Source of the DNA: Saprospirales bacterium GYS_P2D
GTDB taxonomy: Bacteria > Bacteroidota > Bacteroidia > Chitinophagales > Saprospiraceae
Length of the DNA: 64,000 nucleotides
Direction of reading: 5' to 3'
Assembly (NCBI GenBank): GCA_009833045.1
Contig: WUUP01000006.1
Location: 149,369-213,368, forward strand
The notes beneath the pieces were generated by a model, which worked only from the letters and a program-made list of their open reading frames with translations, was not told the origin of the DNA and ran no database searches. Shown one piece after another: positions 1 through 10,400 of the stretch; the first letter of the stretch is position 1; every line of letters starts with the position of its first letter. The translations under genes and the position numbers were made by a program.

Positions 1-972
1 AATCGTGTGACTGCGGTATCTGCTTTAGCTAATCTCTTCTCATCGGACCCTTATCATATTAGCCGATATCGAAGTGAGGCAGTAGCTATAAGACTGAGAG
101 ATCTGGTCAGGACTGAGGATTATGACATCATACAGATAGAAGGTCTGCAGGGCCTGATCTATCTGGATACCTTGAGGGAGGCATCCAATGCTCAGATCGT
201 CTATCGGGCGCACAATGTTGAGCATCAGATATGGCGGCGTATAGCTCGTCAGAGCCATTGGCTAAAAGCCCAATACCTCTACAAGCAGGTGCAGAGACTC
301 GAGCAATATGAGAAAGGTAGATGTAAGCAGGTAGATGCCATCATCCCTGTCTCGGCAGTTGATGCAGTCTTTTTCGAAAATATACATGATCAGGTCCACA
401 TAGCTCCGATCGGCGAAGAGGCTAAGTCTCTTACATATAGGGGCGATAGCTCACTACTCCGAGTGGGATTCATCGGATCAATGGATTGGCGGCCCAATCA
501 AGAAGGACTTGAGTGGTATCTGGACGAAGTATTTGATGGCACTTATGATCTTGTTTTAGCCGGCCGTCACTTTGATAAGTGGAGCTGCGATATACCTCAT
601 GCAGATAGAGTTCAGGTACTTGGAGAGATCGAGGATGCGTCAGTTTTTTGGAAGCAGATAGATATACTGATCGTACCGCTATTCACTGGTAGTGGCACAC
701 GTGTCAAAATCATACAGGCGATGTCCATGTCGGTACCAGTATTGGCTACTACTATAGGAGCTGAGGGGATCGATGTGACTCATGATCAGACAGCCTTGAT
801 AGCGGATAGTATACAGGCATGGCGGTCCGCACTAAAGTGGGCAGTAGATCATCCTTTGCAACTCAGGGATATCGGACGAGCCGCTCATGAGCATGTCTTT
901 CCATCTTACGATTATAAGGAGGTCGCAGCGAGACTTATCGATTTTTATGAGCAGAGAGTACTGCTGAGTTGA
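1..972 (+). CDS. Glycosyltransferase family 4 protein, 5' end cut by window edge
   Basis: This protein probably transfers a sugar from a nucleotide-sugar donor to a glycan or lipid-linked acceptor in the cytoplasm. The frame is open to base 1. A GTG at base 7 is the first usable start inside the window, but the 321 residues read from there are short for a GT-B enzyme, so I treat the N-terminus as missing. The C-terminal half is a GT1/GT4 nucleotide-sugar domain: a GFIGSMDWRPN strand-loop, then PLFTGSGTRVK and an IGAEGID segment that binds the donor in this family. The next gene is another GT4 enzyme 51 bases downstream on the same strand, so the pair looks like the end of a polysaccharide operon. 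Donor and acceptor cannot be read from the sequence. Confidence 0.85.
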   Translation, partial: NRVTAVSALANLFSSDPYHISRYRSEAVAIRLRDLVRTEDYDIIQIEGLQGLIYLDTLREASNAQIVYRAHNVEHQIWRRIARQSHWLKAQYLYKQVQRLEQYEKGRCKQVDAIIPVSAVDAVFFENIHDQVHIAPIGEEAKSLTYRGDSSLLRVGFIGSMDWRPNQEGLEWYLDEVFDGTYDLVLAGRHFDKWSCDIPHADRVQVLGEIEDASVFWKQIDILIVPLFTGSGTRVKIIQAMSMSVPVLATTIGAEGIDVTHDQTALIADSIQAWRSALKWAVDHPLQLRDIGRAAHEHVFPSYDYKEVAARLIDFYEQRVLLS

Positions 973-1023
973 CAACCGCTATATTCGTACTAATTTTTTT
1001 TGAGCAAGCTAAATATCTGATCT

Positions 1024-2181
1024 GTGAAGATTGCCTTTCTGACCTCTCGTTTTCCTCATCCGCTTGACAAAGGTGATAAACTCCGAGCTTTTTATCATCT
1101 GGTGGAGCTATCTCGTTACCATGAGATCCATCTGATCTCCCTCACTGAGAGCCCGATAGAGGATGATCAAAAAGAGTTGCTCTATAAGTACTGTCGTACG
1201 ATCGAGTGCATCCCGCTATCCCCTCAGCGTAGTGTGACTCGCCTGCTGCCACATATGATGGGAGAGCTCCCGCTTCAGGTAGCTTATTTTTATCAAGAAG
1301 ATATAAAGCGACACATCCATGAGTACATAGATCTGCTCGCTCCAGAGCACATCTATGTCCAGTTGATCAGGATGGCGCCATATGTGGTGGATCTACCACA
1401 TCCAAAGTCGATCGACTATATGGACTCGATCCCGCTCAATATGCAGGCGCTGGGTATGCCACAGCTTTCAAAAGTACCATTTCTAAATGGTATAGAGCTA
1501 AAGCGGGTCAAGGCATATGAGTCAAAGATCTTCGATAAATTTTATCACCATTTTGTGATCTCAGAGCGGGACAAGAGGGAGTTTGATCCAGCAGTGAGAG
1601 ATCAGCTGACTATAGTACCCAATGGTGTGAATACAGACTTTTTCGTGCCGAATATTGAGATAGCAAAAGAGTTTGAAATCGTATTTGTAGGTAATCTGGG
1701 CTATGTGCACAATGATAAAGCTGCTCACTACATCATCGATGAGATAGTGCCTCGACTGAGGTCTGATGTGCATGTATTAATCGCTGGGGCGAATCCTTCT
1801 AAGTGGCTGAATATAAAGCAACAGCACAATGTCAGAGTCAAAGGATGGACCGAAGATGTTAGAGATTACTATCAGCAGGGACAGATGCTGGTCGCTCCGA
1901 TATTCACTGGATCGGGTCAGCAAAATAAAATACTCGAAGCTATGGCTCAGGGAGTGCCTTGTGTCACTACGTCATTCGTTAATGAATCTATCGGAGCGGA
2001 GCCTGGAGAGGACATTTTGATCGCTGATGATCCTAAGACATTCATCAATGCGATAGAGACGATCCTCGGAGATGAGTCACTTAGATTACAGCTGTCGCTC
2101 AGGGGGCGAAAATTTGTCATGGATCACTATAGCTGGTCAGAGACCACAGCGCCGATCATAGATGCTATCGAGAGAGGGTAG
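1024..2181 (+). CDS. Glycosyltransferase family 4 protein
   Basis: A full-length (385 aa) GT-B glycosyltransferase. The N-terminus MKIAFLTSRFPHP is the acceptor-domain opening seen in GT4 enzymes. The C-terminal donor domain has VPNGVNTDFF near residue 200, FVGNLGYVHND near 222 and APIFTGSGQQNKILEA from residue 291, whose final glutamate is the usual nucleotide-sugar contact. It resembles the sugar transferases placed near exosortase/EPS loci (TIGR03087-like), but that assignment is only an impression. The start is GTG; no earlier in-frame ATG fits. It follows another GT4 gene at short spacing and is convergent with the PorP/SprF gene. Its role in cell-surface glycan assembly is inferred from family and context. 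Confidence 0.85.
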   Translation: MKIAFLTSRFPHPLDKGDKLRAFYHLVELSRYHEIHLISLTESPIEDDQKELLYKYCRTIECIPLSPQRSVTRLLPHMMGELPLQVAYFYQEDIKRHIHEYIDLLAPEHIYVQLIRMAPYVVDLPHPKSIDYMDSIPLNMQALGMPQLSKVPFLNGIELKRVKAYESKIFDKFYHHFVISERDKREFDPAVRDQLTIVPNGVNTDFFVPNIEIAKEFEIVFVGNLGYVHNDKAAHYIIDEIVPRLRSDVHVLIAGANPSKWLNIKQQHNVRVKGWTEDVRDYYQQGQMLVAPIFTGSGQQNKILEAMAQGVPCVTTSFVNESIGAEPGEDILIADDPKTFINAIETILGDESLRLQLSLRGRKFVMDHYSWSETTAPIIDAIERG

Positions 2182-2199
2182 GGCCTGATGCCAGAGAGT

Positions 2200-3270
2200 T
2201 TAAAAGACTGGACAGAATCGATTGTCATTATCATGGTTGCCTATGAAGCTGATACTGAGCTCCAGCGTATTAGTCCTGAATGGATCGCTCGTCAGGCCTA
2301 AGAGATTAGCATCATAGCTGATACCTATCAGCAGACCGCCTTTACCAAATCCCGCAGATAGTATAAAGTCCGTCGGGGACCAAATGCTAAGCCCTTTAGA
2401 AGATCTGATCCAAGCTCCAAAATGGGTGGATATTTCATCAGAGTCCTCGATCTCATATCTTAGGTTAGTACCGAGGACTACGCTCTGAGAGGTGCCCTGT
2501 GACCAATAGATTGCTCGAGGCTCGATCGCAGCAAAATCTCCCATAGGGAAAGAACTGCCCAAATGAAGAGTGAGCTTAGAGCTCAAGGTGTAAGCTTCAT
2601 ACTCCTCAGTAGTGATCGGATCACGATCAAAGAAAGAAACATTAGGAGAGTTAAGATGCTGATAGGCGATGCCCAGATAGTAAGCATTATTTTTAGCTGG
2701 AGTGATCGAATAGTGTAAGCCAATACCGATATCTCCTGCTACTTGACTATTGCCAGGTAGGATTTCGTTAGTCGGACGATTATACTGATTGACCCCATCA
2801 AATTGATCTTCAAAAGTCAAGTTATTGTATGTGATGCCACGCTGAGCGATGCCGAGTTGGAGGCCGACACTGAGGTATTGATTTGTCGCTTTGTCGAGTA
2901 CCTTATGATAGGCGGCATAAGTGCTGAGCTGAGTGGTATTATAGTTGATCAGACCTATGCGATCTGAGTAAAACTGGAGGCCTATTGCTACCTTGTCATT
3001 GCCCGCAGAGTAGCTACCTTTTGTGCGTAGGTCAAACTTGAGATCTCCACCTGCAGATATGGTGCTATAAGGTTTGTCCAGTGGTCCAGCCCATTGGTCT
3101 CGATAGTTGGCCATGACACGATAGGTGCCAGAGTGTGATCCCGTCAGTGCAGGGTTGAGATACATGGGATTAGCATAAAACTGGCTAAACTGACTATCCT
3201 GAGCACTCATGGTATGAAACCCTACGAATAGACAAAAGAAGAAAAAACTAAATCTGTAATGGCGCTTCAA
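2200..3270 (-). CDS. PorP/SprF family type IX secretion system membrane protein
   Basis: A 356-residue outer-membrane beta-barrel protein of the PorP/SprF family, which in Bacteroidota supports type IX secretion or anchoring of gliding adhesins. An N-terminal signal peptide ends near MSAQDSQ. It is followed by the family hallmark FYANPMYLNPALTG and then GTYRVMANYRDQW, which are diagnostic. The rest alternates polar and aromatic residues like barrel strands. Such genes often sit beside the secreted adhesin they serve. Here the neighbours are glycosyltransferases and an NlpC protein, so the partner is not evident. The giant T9SS cargo at 15364 is 12 kb away. Many genomes carry dozens of PorP paralogues, so equating this one with porP or sprF proper would be unsafe. 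Confidence 0.9.
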   Translation of the reverse strand: MKRHYRFSFFFFCLFVGFHTMSAQDSQFSQFYANPMYLNPALTGSHSGTYRVMANYRDQWAGPLDKPYSTISAGGDLKFDLRTKGSYSAGNDKVAIGLQFYSDRIGLINYNTTQLSTYAAYHKVLDKATNQYLSVGLQLGIAQRGITYNNLTFEDQFDGVNQYNRPTNEILPGNSQVAGDIGIGLHYSITPAKNNAYYLGIAYQHLNSPNVSFFDRDPITTEEYEAYTLSSKLTLHLGSSFPMGDFAAIEPRAIYWSQGTSQSVVLGTNLRYEIEDSDEISTHFGAWIRSSKGLSIWSPTDFILSAGFGKGGLLIGISYDANLLGLTSDPFRTNTLELSISFIGNHDNDNRFCPVF

Positions 3271-3386
3271 ATTCTTATCTCACATTTTCTATGAAAGCCT
3301 TTCTAACGAAAGAAACGAATACAAAGGTGTACGTCTCAGAGAGAAATGTGTAATTTGACGCCAAGAAAATGCATTAAAATCTCACG

Positions 3387-4160
3387 ATTCTGGATCAGAT
3401 AGCCGTCAGCAGACTCAGTATATGTCCCATCAGAGCTAAACCAAATGATGCAGCGGTGATGCTGTCACAGCTTTTATTTGGAGAGCGAGTCCGTATCCTC
3501 AGCACTAAGAAGAATGATTGGGTCCAGGTCGAAACGCTATATGATGGTGTCATCGGATGGATGGATCGACGTCAGCTATATGAGGTGCCGACGAGCTCCG
3601 TGAGCGACCAGCCAGCAGTCTGTATAGATATCGCAGAGGCTGTATTTTGTGATGGTGATAGTACATATGTGACTATCGGAGCTGAGTTTGATCATTATGA
3701 TGGTATGATATTTAGGATAGCAGATCACGTCTATCGATACAGTGGGCAGGCAGCCATGGGAGATAGTATCAGTCCATCATATGCCCTCATCGAGAAGCTC
3801 GCTAAAAAACTGCTCAATGCTCCGAGCTTAGCTGGCGGCAGATCGCCATTTGGAGTTGATCCAGCGGGATTGGTACAGATCGTATTCAAATGTATAGGAG
3901 TGGCCTTGGAACGTACTGCTGCTGAGCAGGTGCATCATGGAGAGACAGTTGATTTTTGGGAGGCGGCGCAGCCTGGAGATTTGGCTTTCTTTTGCGAGGA
4001 GACAGATCAGATATCGCATGTCGGTATCGTACTGGAAAATCATAATGTGATCCATGCGGCGGGTAGAGTACGGATAGATAAGATGGATCACTATGGTATC
4101 TTCAATCTGGATATACAGCAGTATACTCACAGATTGAAGATAGTCAAGCGAATATTATAA
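3387..4160 (+). CDS. SH3-domain NlpC/P60 (C40) cell-wall hydrolase with non-canonical start
   Basis: A probable gamma-D-glutamyl-diamino acid endopeptidase that trims peptidoglycan peptides. A bacterial SH3 region (QLLFGERVRIL...GWMDR) leads to a C40 domain with the nucleophile region FGVDPAGLVQIVF and a catalytic His in DQISHVGIVL. The usual Cys of D-C-S/A-G is replaced: the sequence reads VDPAGL, so the Cys position is Pro and activity is doubtful. The first standard start is GTG 3456, but the reading frame continues upstream and encodes ICPIRAKPNDAA, the conserved first SH3 strand. Between the stop at 3375 and 3456 there is no ATG, GTG or TTG, only ATT (3387) and CTG (3390). I placed the start at ATT 3387. 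The 3' end overlaps the stop of the convergent kinase by 6 bases. Confidence 0.7.
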   Translation: MLDQIAVSRLSICPIRAKPNDAAVMLSQLLFGERVRILSTKKNDWVQVETLYDGVIGWMDRRQLYEVPTSSVSDQPAVCIDIAEAVFCDGDSTYVTIGAEFDHYDGMIFRIADHVYRYSGQAAMGDSISPSYALIEKLAKKLLNAPSLAGGRSPFGVDPAGLVQIVFKCIGVALERTAAEQVHHGETVDFWEAAQPGDLAFFCEETDQISHVGIVLENHNVIHAAGRVRIDKMDHYGIFNLDIQQYTHRLKIVKRIL

Positions 4161-5240
4161 GTCTTTGTCAGTTCGACTTTGCTGGAGGTTAAACATGAAA
4201 GTGGTACCCTCATCAAGTTTTGATTTTACATCGATTCTACCAGCATAGGCTTCCACTATTTTTTGGCAAGTGTATAGACCCAGCCCGGTACCTGCAGAAT
4301 TGCTATTTTGAGATTTGTAGTGTTTCTCAAATACTTTAGCTTGTTCATCTTCTGCTATGCCGATACCATTATCCTTAATAGATATGATATACTCTCCTGC
4401 ATGCTGAGTGAATGAACTGATATGTAGCTCAAGAGGTCGCTCAGGAGAAGAAAACTTCAAAGCGTTACAAACGAAGTTTTGGAATAATTGTAAGAATTCT
4501 GATTCTATACCATTGATCACTGGTAAGTCCCCGATGGTGATGGTTGCATTAGTTTCTCTGATTTTATCAGACAGCATCAGAGTGACATTTTCTACTACTT
4601 TGTTGAGGTCTATTGGCTTTAGCATGAGAGCCTCCTGGCTGACATTCATTTTGGCATTAGTCAGGATATCATCGATCAGCTTGCTCATTGTCTTAGCATT
4701 ATTGCGCATGAGCTTGATGAACTCGAGACTGCGGTCATCGAGTGCATTGGCGTTTCGGGATTCGAGCAGCTGGCCAAAACTATTGATAGTACGGAGTGGA
4801 CCTTTCAGATCGTGAGAGATGACATGCGCAAAAGAAGTTAATTTTTCATTTGACTTCTTCAGGTCTTTGTTTTGTCCCTCGAGTAGTTCCATTTGTTTTT
4901 TGAGTCGTTCATTTTCGAGGACTATTTCTGTAGTTGGTTGTACTTGGTCAGGCAGGTTACATAAGGTTTTGTATTGTGTCAAGCTCATGATAGTGTTCAG
5001 GTCTGAGTTAGGTAGTATTTCATTGATTATGTTAAGCTGATTTATGTCTGTGACATTCGACCCAAATAGGATCGCATCGTATCGAGGAAACTGCCATTCA
5101 GCTCCTTCTATATTGTCATCTACTATGACACGTACAGAGGGGATCTCATTTTGTAGTTGTGTGATGATTTTCCATTCTGCGTCGTTGACGTCATGTATTA
5201 CTACGAGTACATTCTGCCAGTTCTGTTCTGTCTGATTCAT
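4155..5240 (-). CDS. Sensor histidine kinase, soluble, with receiver-like N-terminus
   Basis: A 361-residue kinase without membrane segments. Residues 10-95 look like a degenerate receiver-type alpha/beta domain (NVLVVIHDVND, YDAILFGSN) without a clear phospho-acceptor aspartate. A coiled coil follows at about 105-135, then a HisKA domain with phospho-acceptor His143 in VISHDLKGPLR, and a HATPase_c domain with the N box, DNGIGIAEDE (G1) and GTGLGLYTC (G2). Family knowledge says it autophosphorylates and passes phosphate to a response regulator, but no regulator gene lies next to it, so it is an orphan. The stop codon overlaps that of the converging NlpC gene. The signal is unknown. Confidence 0.85.
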   Translation of the reverse strand: MNQTEQNWQNVLVVIHDVNDAEWKIITQLQNEIPSVRVIVDDNIEGAEWQFPRYDAILFGSNVTDINQLNIINEILPNSDLNTIMSLTQYKTLCNLPDQVQPTTEIVLENERLKKQMELLEGQNKDLKKSNEKLTSFAHVISHDLKGPLRTINSFGQLLESRNANALDDRSLEFIKLMRNNAKTMSKLIDDILTNAKMNVSQEALMLKPIDLNKVVENVTLMLSDKIRETNATITIGDLPVINGIESEFLQLFQNFVCNALKFSSPERPLELHISSFTQHAGEYIISIKDNGIGIAEDEQAKVFEKHYKSQNSNSAGTGLGLYTCQKIVEAYAGRIDVKSKLDEGTTFMFNLQQSRTDKDL

Positions 5241-5490
5241 TTGTCAAAGGTGTTCTTAAGTGTTGTCATAAATCCAATTGATGATACAATGATAGATGTA
5301 TATGAAGTGTAATCGAGCTGTCATTAGATGAGTGGTACATATGTGCCGTTTTTTGGTCAGGTATTTCTGTTTTTGGTTGTAGGGCTTTTGTAGGAGCTCT
5401 GTCCAAGATCATGTGAGTGTATGATATATGTCAATGGTACGTAGATCGTCATGTAGTTACATTCGTATTATGAAATCACTACTGAGGAAG

Positions 5491-6018
5491 ATGAAGAAAT
5501 TGAGAAAAGGAATGATGGTCTTGATTGTCATTTCTTTTCTTAGTTCTTGTATGTCAGTGAGATATATATACGATTCTCCTGATGAGTCTATCATGGCTGA
5601 GTCCAGCTATAGGCTGGAGGAGCACTGTTTGGACTACAATATGGATGTGACTATGATCAATCAGCAGCGCATCGAAAATGCCATCCATCAGCAGCTCCAG
5701 CAGATGAACATGAGGAGAGACGATGAAGCTACACAGGTAATCAAGTACTTCGTCAAGAATGAAGTAAGATATTTTAGTGAAGGTTGTGACGATTATTATG
5801 ATCAAATCAATGGAGGGCCCATGTGCGTCGAGCGGATCAGCTCATATGAAGAGGGCACGCTCGTGATAGATGTAATCGACGAAGCAAAAGATCAGGTACT
5901 ATGGCATGGTGCTGCCATGGGCCCTACCTATGATGATCGCTTGAGCAATCCTGATAAACATATCAAAAAGATAGTAGGTGAGCTATTGAGTGACTTTCAG
6001 AAAAAGATAAATTCTTGA
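5491..6018 (+). CDS. DUF4136-like lipoprotein
   Basis: A small lipoprotein, probably exported and lipidated. I chose ATG 5491 because it gives a compact signal peptide (MKKLRKG, a hydrophobic stretch, then the lipobox LSSC); the frame is open further upstream with ATG at 5470 and GTG/ATG near 5428. The mature part fits the DUF4136 pattern: N-terminal strands, paired helices (IENAIHQQLQQM), a VIDVIDEAKDQVLWHG strand pair and a C-terminal helix IVGELLSDFQKK. Members occur widely in Bacteroidota with no established function. A strong hairpin terminator lies 53 bases after the stop, so it is likely a single-gene transcript. Family assignment is from pattern memory and moderately sure. Confidence 0.7.
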   Translation: MKKLRKGMMVLIVISFLSSCMSVRYIYDSPDESIMAESSYRLEEHCLDYNMDVTMINQQRIENAIHQQLQQMNMRRDDEATQVIKYFVKNEVRYFSEGCDDYYDQINGGPMCVERISSYEEGTLVIDVIDEAKDQVLWHGAAMGPTYDDRLSNPDKHIKKIVGELLSDFQKKINS

Positions 6019-6070
6019 CCAAAGTGTCAAGCAAAGTAGGCTTTAAAAAATGCTTTTTGTGATTATGGTT

Positions 6071-6108
6071 GAGGATCTCGATACTCTAGTATCGGATCCT
6101 CACTTTTT
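6071..6108 (+). terminator. Rho-independent terminator after the DUF4136-like gene
   Basis: The inverted repeat pairs GAGGATC-CGATACT with AGTATCG-GATCCTC, with one bulged T and a 2-base loop, followed by TTTTT. A T tail exists only on the plus strand, so it ends the lipoprotein transcript rather than the converging tolC-like operon. Confidence 0.75.
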
Positions 6109-6118
6109 ATGATGTTTC

Positions 6119-7420
6119 TTATTGATTGATGATCTGTCCTGTCAAAAATCTTAGTTGAATCTCAATCAGCTTAGCATCATACTCGGCATTGATGAGGCTA
6201 TTACCTGCATTGAGTAGATTGAGTTGAGCCTGTCGTAGCTCGATACTTGTGATGTTACCGATTTTGAATAGCTCTTCGCTCCGCTCATAGTTAGTCTGAG
6301 TGGTCTGCACATTACTCTTCTCTCTCTCTATGATGTATAGTGCATTTTGATAGTTGTACCAGGCATTAGTGATGTCACGCTGTAGAGCGAGCCAGATGTT
6401 TTCCTTTTGTAGCTCTTGATTCTCGATGGTGAGTTTAGTGGTTTGCTCTTGTACTTTGCGTAGACCGCCGTCGTAGAGATTGTAGGAGAGGGTCAGTCCG
6501 AGGCCGAGACCATTACGAGTCGATGAGCTGAAAAATGCTCCCGGAGCACTCTTAGAGTAAGTAAAGCTATATGACGCACTACCTGCTAAGCTGGGCCGAC
6601 GAGTAGCATCGATGAGCCGATAGTCCATCTCTGTGATATCCATATTCTTATCCATCATCAGGAGTTGGGTGTTATTTGCTTCCGCAGCAGCTATGAGACC
6701 TTCGAGAGATAGTGTATTATCAAAAGTGATGTCTTCATCGATATCATATTGCATGTCGATATTGATCCCCATCAGATTGTTAAGATTACGCTTTTCGTTT
6801 TCCATGAGCTGTATCAGATTGATCAGAGCGATGCTATCTCTGTCGATATCTACCTGCGCATTGAGCACATCTACTCGAGATCCTTGACCATATTCTTGAT
6901 TGATAAGGGCTCTGTCGAGACGTTGCTGGGTCAGCCCTATAGTCTCATTTTGGAGCTCTATATTTTTTGCCTGTCTGGCAATATTGTAGTAGCTGCTCAT
7001 GATATCAAACACGCTTTGCTCTATCGTGAATTTCTTTTGTAGATCAGTCAGGTTCAGCACTTCTGTGAGCTGCTCATAGGTGATGTCACGACTCGGGTCT
7101 ATGATGTTGTACTGAGCACCCACACTGGCATTCGCTCCATAGGAGAATGCATATGCCGTAGATGCTGACTCTCCGGAGCTGAAGTTTTGGGTACTGGACC
7201 CCAGCTCTGAAGTCAGACCTGCCTGAGCATTTACAGTAGGATTATACCCGAGCGCCTCCTTAGAGGTATTATTTTCAGCGAGCTCGACATCCTTATTAGC
7301 TATTTTGATGGCATAGTTATTCTCCAGCGCAGTCTGCACAGCTTGCTCCACGGTCAGTATATCCTGACTGTAGAGGCTGAGAGCAATGAGAGAGAATACG
7401 GCCGATACTATATATTTCAT
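6119..7420 (-). CDS. TolC family outer-membrane efflux protein
   Basis: A 433-residue outer-membrane channel for a tripartite efflux pump. It has a signal peptide (MKYIVSAVFSLIALSLYSQ), then the duplicated TolC fold: long coiled-coil helices with paired motifs (AVQTALENNYAIKIANKDVELAENN in the first half, ERSEELFKIGNITSIELRQAQLNLLNAGNSLINAEYDA in the second) and short strands with GLGLGLTLSYNLYDGG before the second half. It is the last gene of a minus-strand operon, marR, adaptor, RND permease, tolC-like, and begins 38 bases after the permease stop. It would join the adaptor to pass substrates across the outer membrane. Substrate is not readable. Confidence 0.92.
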   Translation of the reverse strand: MKYIVSAVFSLIALSLYSQDILTVEQAVQTALENNYAIKIANKDVELAENNTSKEALGYNPTVNAQAGLTSELGSSTQNFSSGESASTAYAFSYGANASVGAQYNIIDPSRDITYEQLTEVLNLTDLQKKFTIEQSVFDIMSSYYNIARQAKNIELQNETIGLTQQRLDRALINQEYGQGSRVDVLNAQVDIDRDSIALINLIQLMENEKRNLNNLMGINIDMQYDIDEDITFDNTLSLEGLIAAAEANNTQLLMMDKNMDITEMDYRLIDATRRPSLAGSASYSFTYSKSAPGAFFSSSTRNGLGLGLTLSYNLYDGGLRKVQEQTTKLTIENQELQKENIWLALQRDITNAWYNYQNALYIIEREKSNVQTTQTNYERSEELFKIGNITSIELRQAQLNLLNAGNSLINAEYDAKLIEIQLRFLTGQIINQ

Positions 7421-7458
7421 AAGATGATGATCTTAATGTTTTTAGATGAAATGATTGA

Positions 7459-10400
7459 TTAGTGATCTCCATTGATTTCGGCAGCAGCCGCCTTCTCATG
7501 ATGGATCTCCATGACTGCTCTTTCGAGAGATGCACGGTCTACCCACTCTCCCGTACGTAGCCACTTCCACACCAGTTTGCGAGAATTGTTAAAGTATAGG
7601 TATAGTGGCAATACAAATAGCGTCAAGAAAGTAGCCATCACGATCCCATAGGCTATCGATATGGCCATAGGTATCAAAAACTGAGCGGTACGACTCGGCT
7701 CAAAGATGATCGGTGCCAATCCAACAGCGGTCGTGATCGATGTCAAGAATATAGCCCTGAATCTCGAGCGTCCCGCCTCTACTAATGCTTTTTTGAATGG
7801 CAGCCCAGTCTTCAGATAGGTGTTGAACTTGCCGACGAGGACCAGTCCATCATTTACTAATATCCCGATCAGGGCAATGATACCTAAAGTAGAAAGCATA
7901 CTGATCGGACTATTGTGCACCCAGTGGCCCCAGCTCACACCTATCAGACTGAATGGGATCAGGCCAAATAGTAATAGTGGCTGTGAGTATGAACGGAAGG
8001 TGAAAGCGATGATCATATACATGACTAAGAAGATCACTGGTAGAGTAGCCTTCATACTGCCAAGTACCTTGCCGGCCTCTCTGTTCTGTCCTTCATAGAG
8101 CGGTGTTACAGATGGGTACTCAGCCAGAATACGAGGCATGATATTGTCCTGTATATCCGTCAGTATATCAGTAGCAGAGCCTTCTGGATCTTTGAGATCG
8201 GCACTCACGAGTATCTGACGGACACCATCGAGGTGATTGATGCCTACCTCGCCACGGCTGATCTCATACTCTGCGATCTCTGATAATGGTACTCGATTGC
8301 GATCCGCAGTTACGATCCACATATCATCGAGATTTTTGATGGAGACCCTATTGTCTCTATCATATCTCACCCAGACTCGTATTTCATCCCTGCCACGCTG
8401 AAAACGCTGTACACTCCGCCCAAAGAATCCACTTCTGACCTGAGACATCACATCATTGAGGGTGAGTCCGAGCAGGTATGCATTCTCTTTCAGCTGTAGT
8501 TTGATTTCTTTGATCCCCTGAGGATCGTTATCAGCGATATCCTTGAGCGTCCCCAGATTGCGCAGTGTTTGTTTAAACGATTCTTTAGCTCCTTTGAGTT
8601 CCGTGATATCTGATCCGATGAGTGCCACAGAGATAGGCATACCCCCAAAATTGGACCCTGATCCATAGATCAGACTTTCAGCTCCATAGACAGGTCCCAT
8701 TTCTTCTTCCACCGCATTAGATATTTGCGGAGCTGAGGCATCACGACTTTCTCCGGGTAGGAGATTGAGTGTGAGGGTAGCATTGGATGTACCAGGACCG
8801 AGACGTCTGATGATAGACTCAATGACTGGTTTATTGCCCGTTTGTTTTTCTGTGAGGGTCTCATTAGCTCTCCATGCTGCATCCTCGATCTGTGTGATGA
8901 TAGAGTCGGTGATGGTCTCGTTAGTTCCTTTGGGCATCTGCAGGGTGATATTGACTCGATCACTCGATATCCTCGGAAAGAATGTCACACCGATAATGCC
9001 CCCATTGATACTGCCTAATGTCAATAAGAATAGAGAAATGGGAATTGATATACCGAATATTGGATGATTGAGTCCAAATCGAAGTAGTGGAATGTAGAGT
9101 TTCTCTCTCATCCAGACCATGATTCTATCAGCCCATACATTGATGAGAAATCCTTTTTTGTCTTTCTTCATAGCTCGACTCTCTGCGATGTGCGCTGGGA
9201 GTATCACTAATGCCTCGATCAAAGATACTAGGAGAGTCACGACTACCACGATCGATACTTCTTTATAGAAATCTCCGATCCGAGCATCCAAGAAGAAGAA
9301 AGTGCAGAAAGCCACAACCGTCGTCAAGATGGCTGACATGATCGCAGGTAGTACCTCCATAGTCCCATCGATCGCTGCCCGCACAGGTGTTTTCCCCATC
9401 TCGTAGTGGTAAAAAATATTCTCTCCAATGACAATACCATCATCGACGAGGATACCTATCACTATCAACATACCAAATAAAGACATCACATTGATGGTGA
9501 TGATATCCGGTACTATGATAAACATCCCCATAAATGATACTGGGATACCAATAGCTACCCAGAAGGCCAAGCTGGGCTTGAGAAAAATAGAAAGTAGGAG
9601 CATCACGAGTAGGATACCGTAGCCTCCGTTTTCTAATAGGATACGAGTACGCTCGAGTAGAGAGATCGATCTATCCTGAGTGATGTCGAGCTGCACACTT
9701 GTGTTTTCTGCGTTAAATTTTTCGATGTAGTTTTTGACATCCTCCACACGACCGAGAAAATCTTCACTATTAGTCGTGGATACGGCGATACTGATGGCTT
9801 CTTTGCCATCGAGATAGAGTCTGTCTGGATTTTCTGACCACTTATCACGCACATCGGCCACGTCTCGCAGGCGGATGACTTTACCATTATTGTCTGCTTT
9901 GACGACGATGTAGTCCATCTCATCTCCATAGTAATTTCGATTATTAGCTCGGATCAGATATTCTTCGACTTCCGTCTTGATGCTACCCCCAGTGGTGAGG
10001 ATATTGGTAGCAGCCACTGCCTGCGCTACTTCATTAAAAGTCAGATTGTAGGCTCTCAGGTCTTTTTCTCGGACGGCGATCTCGATCTCTTCATCCGGAA
10101 ATCCACTGACTGATATCTGAGAGGCCCCGAGGGCTCTTAGGTCATCTTCTATACCACGAGTGATATTCTTAAGCGTCTTCAGCGGGACATTGTCACCGCT
10201 GATGGTGAAGTCCACACATAGATTAAGTGGTTCCTGCTTAGCGATGACAGGTGGTTCCATATCTACGGGAAAGGATGGTACTCGATCTACCGCATTTTTG
10301 ACGTCAGCCAATACGACATTGATATCTTGACCTTTCTCCACTTCGATATTGATCGTAGCGACATTCTCTGATGATGTCGAGGTGAATCTCTCGATACCGA

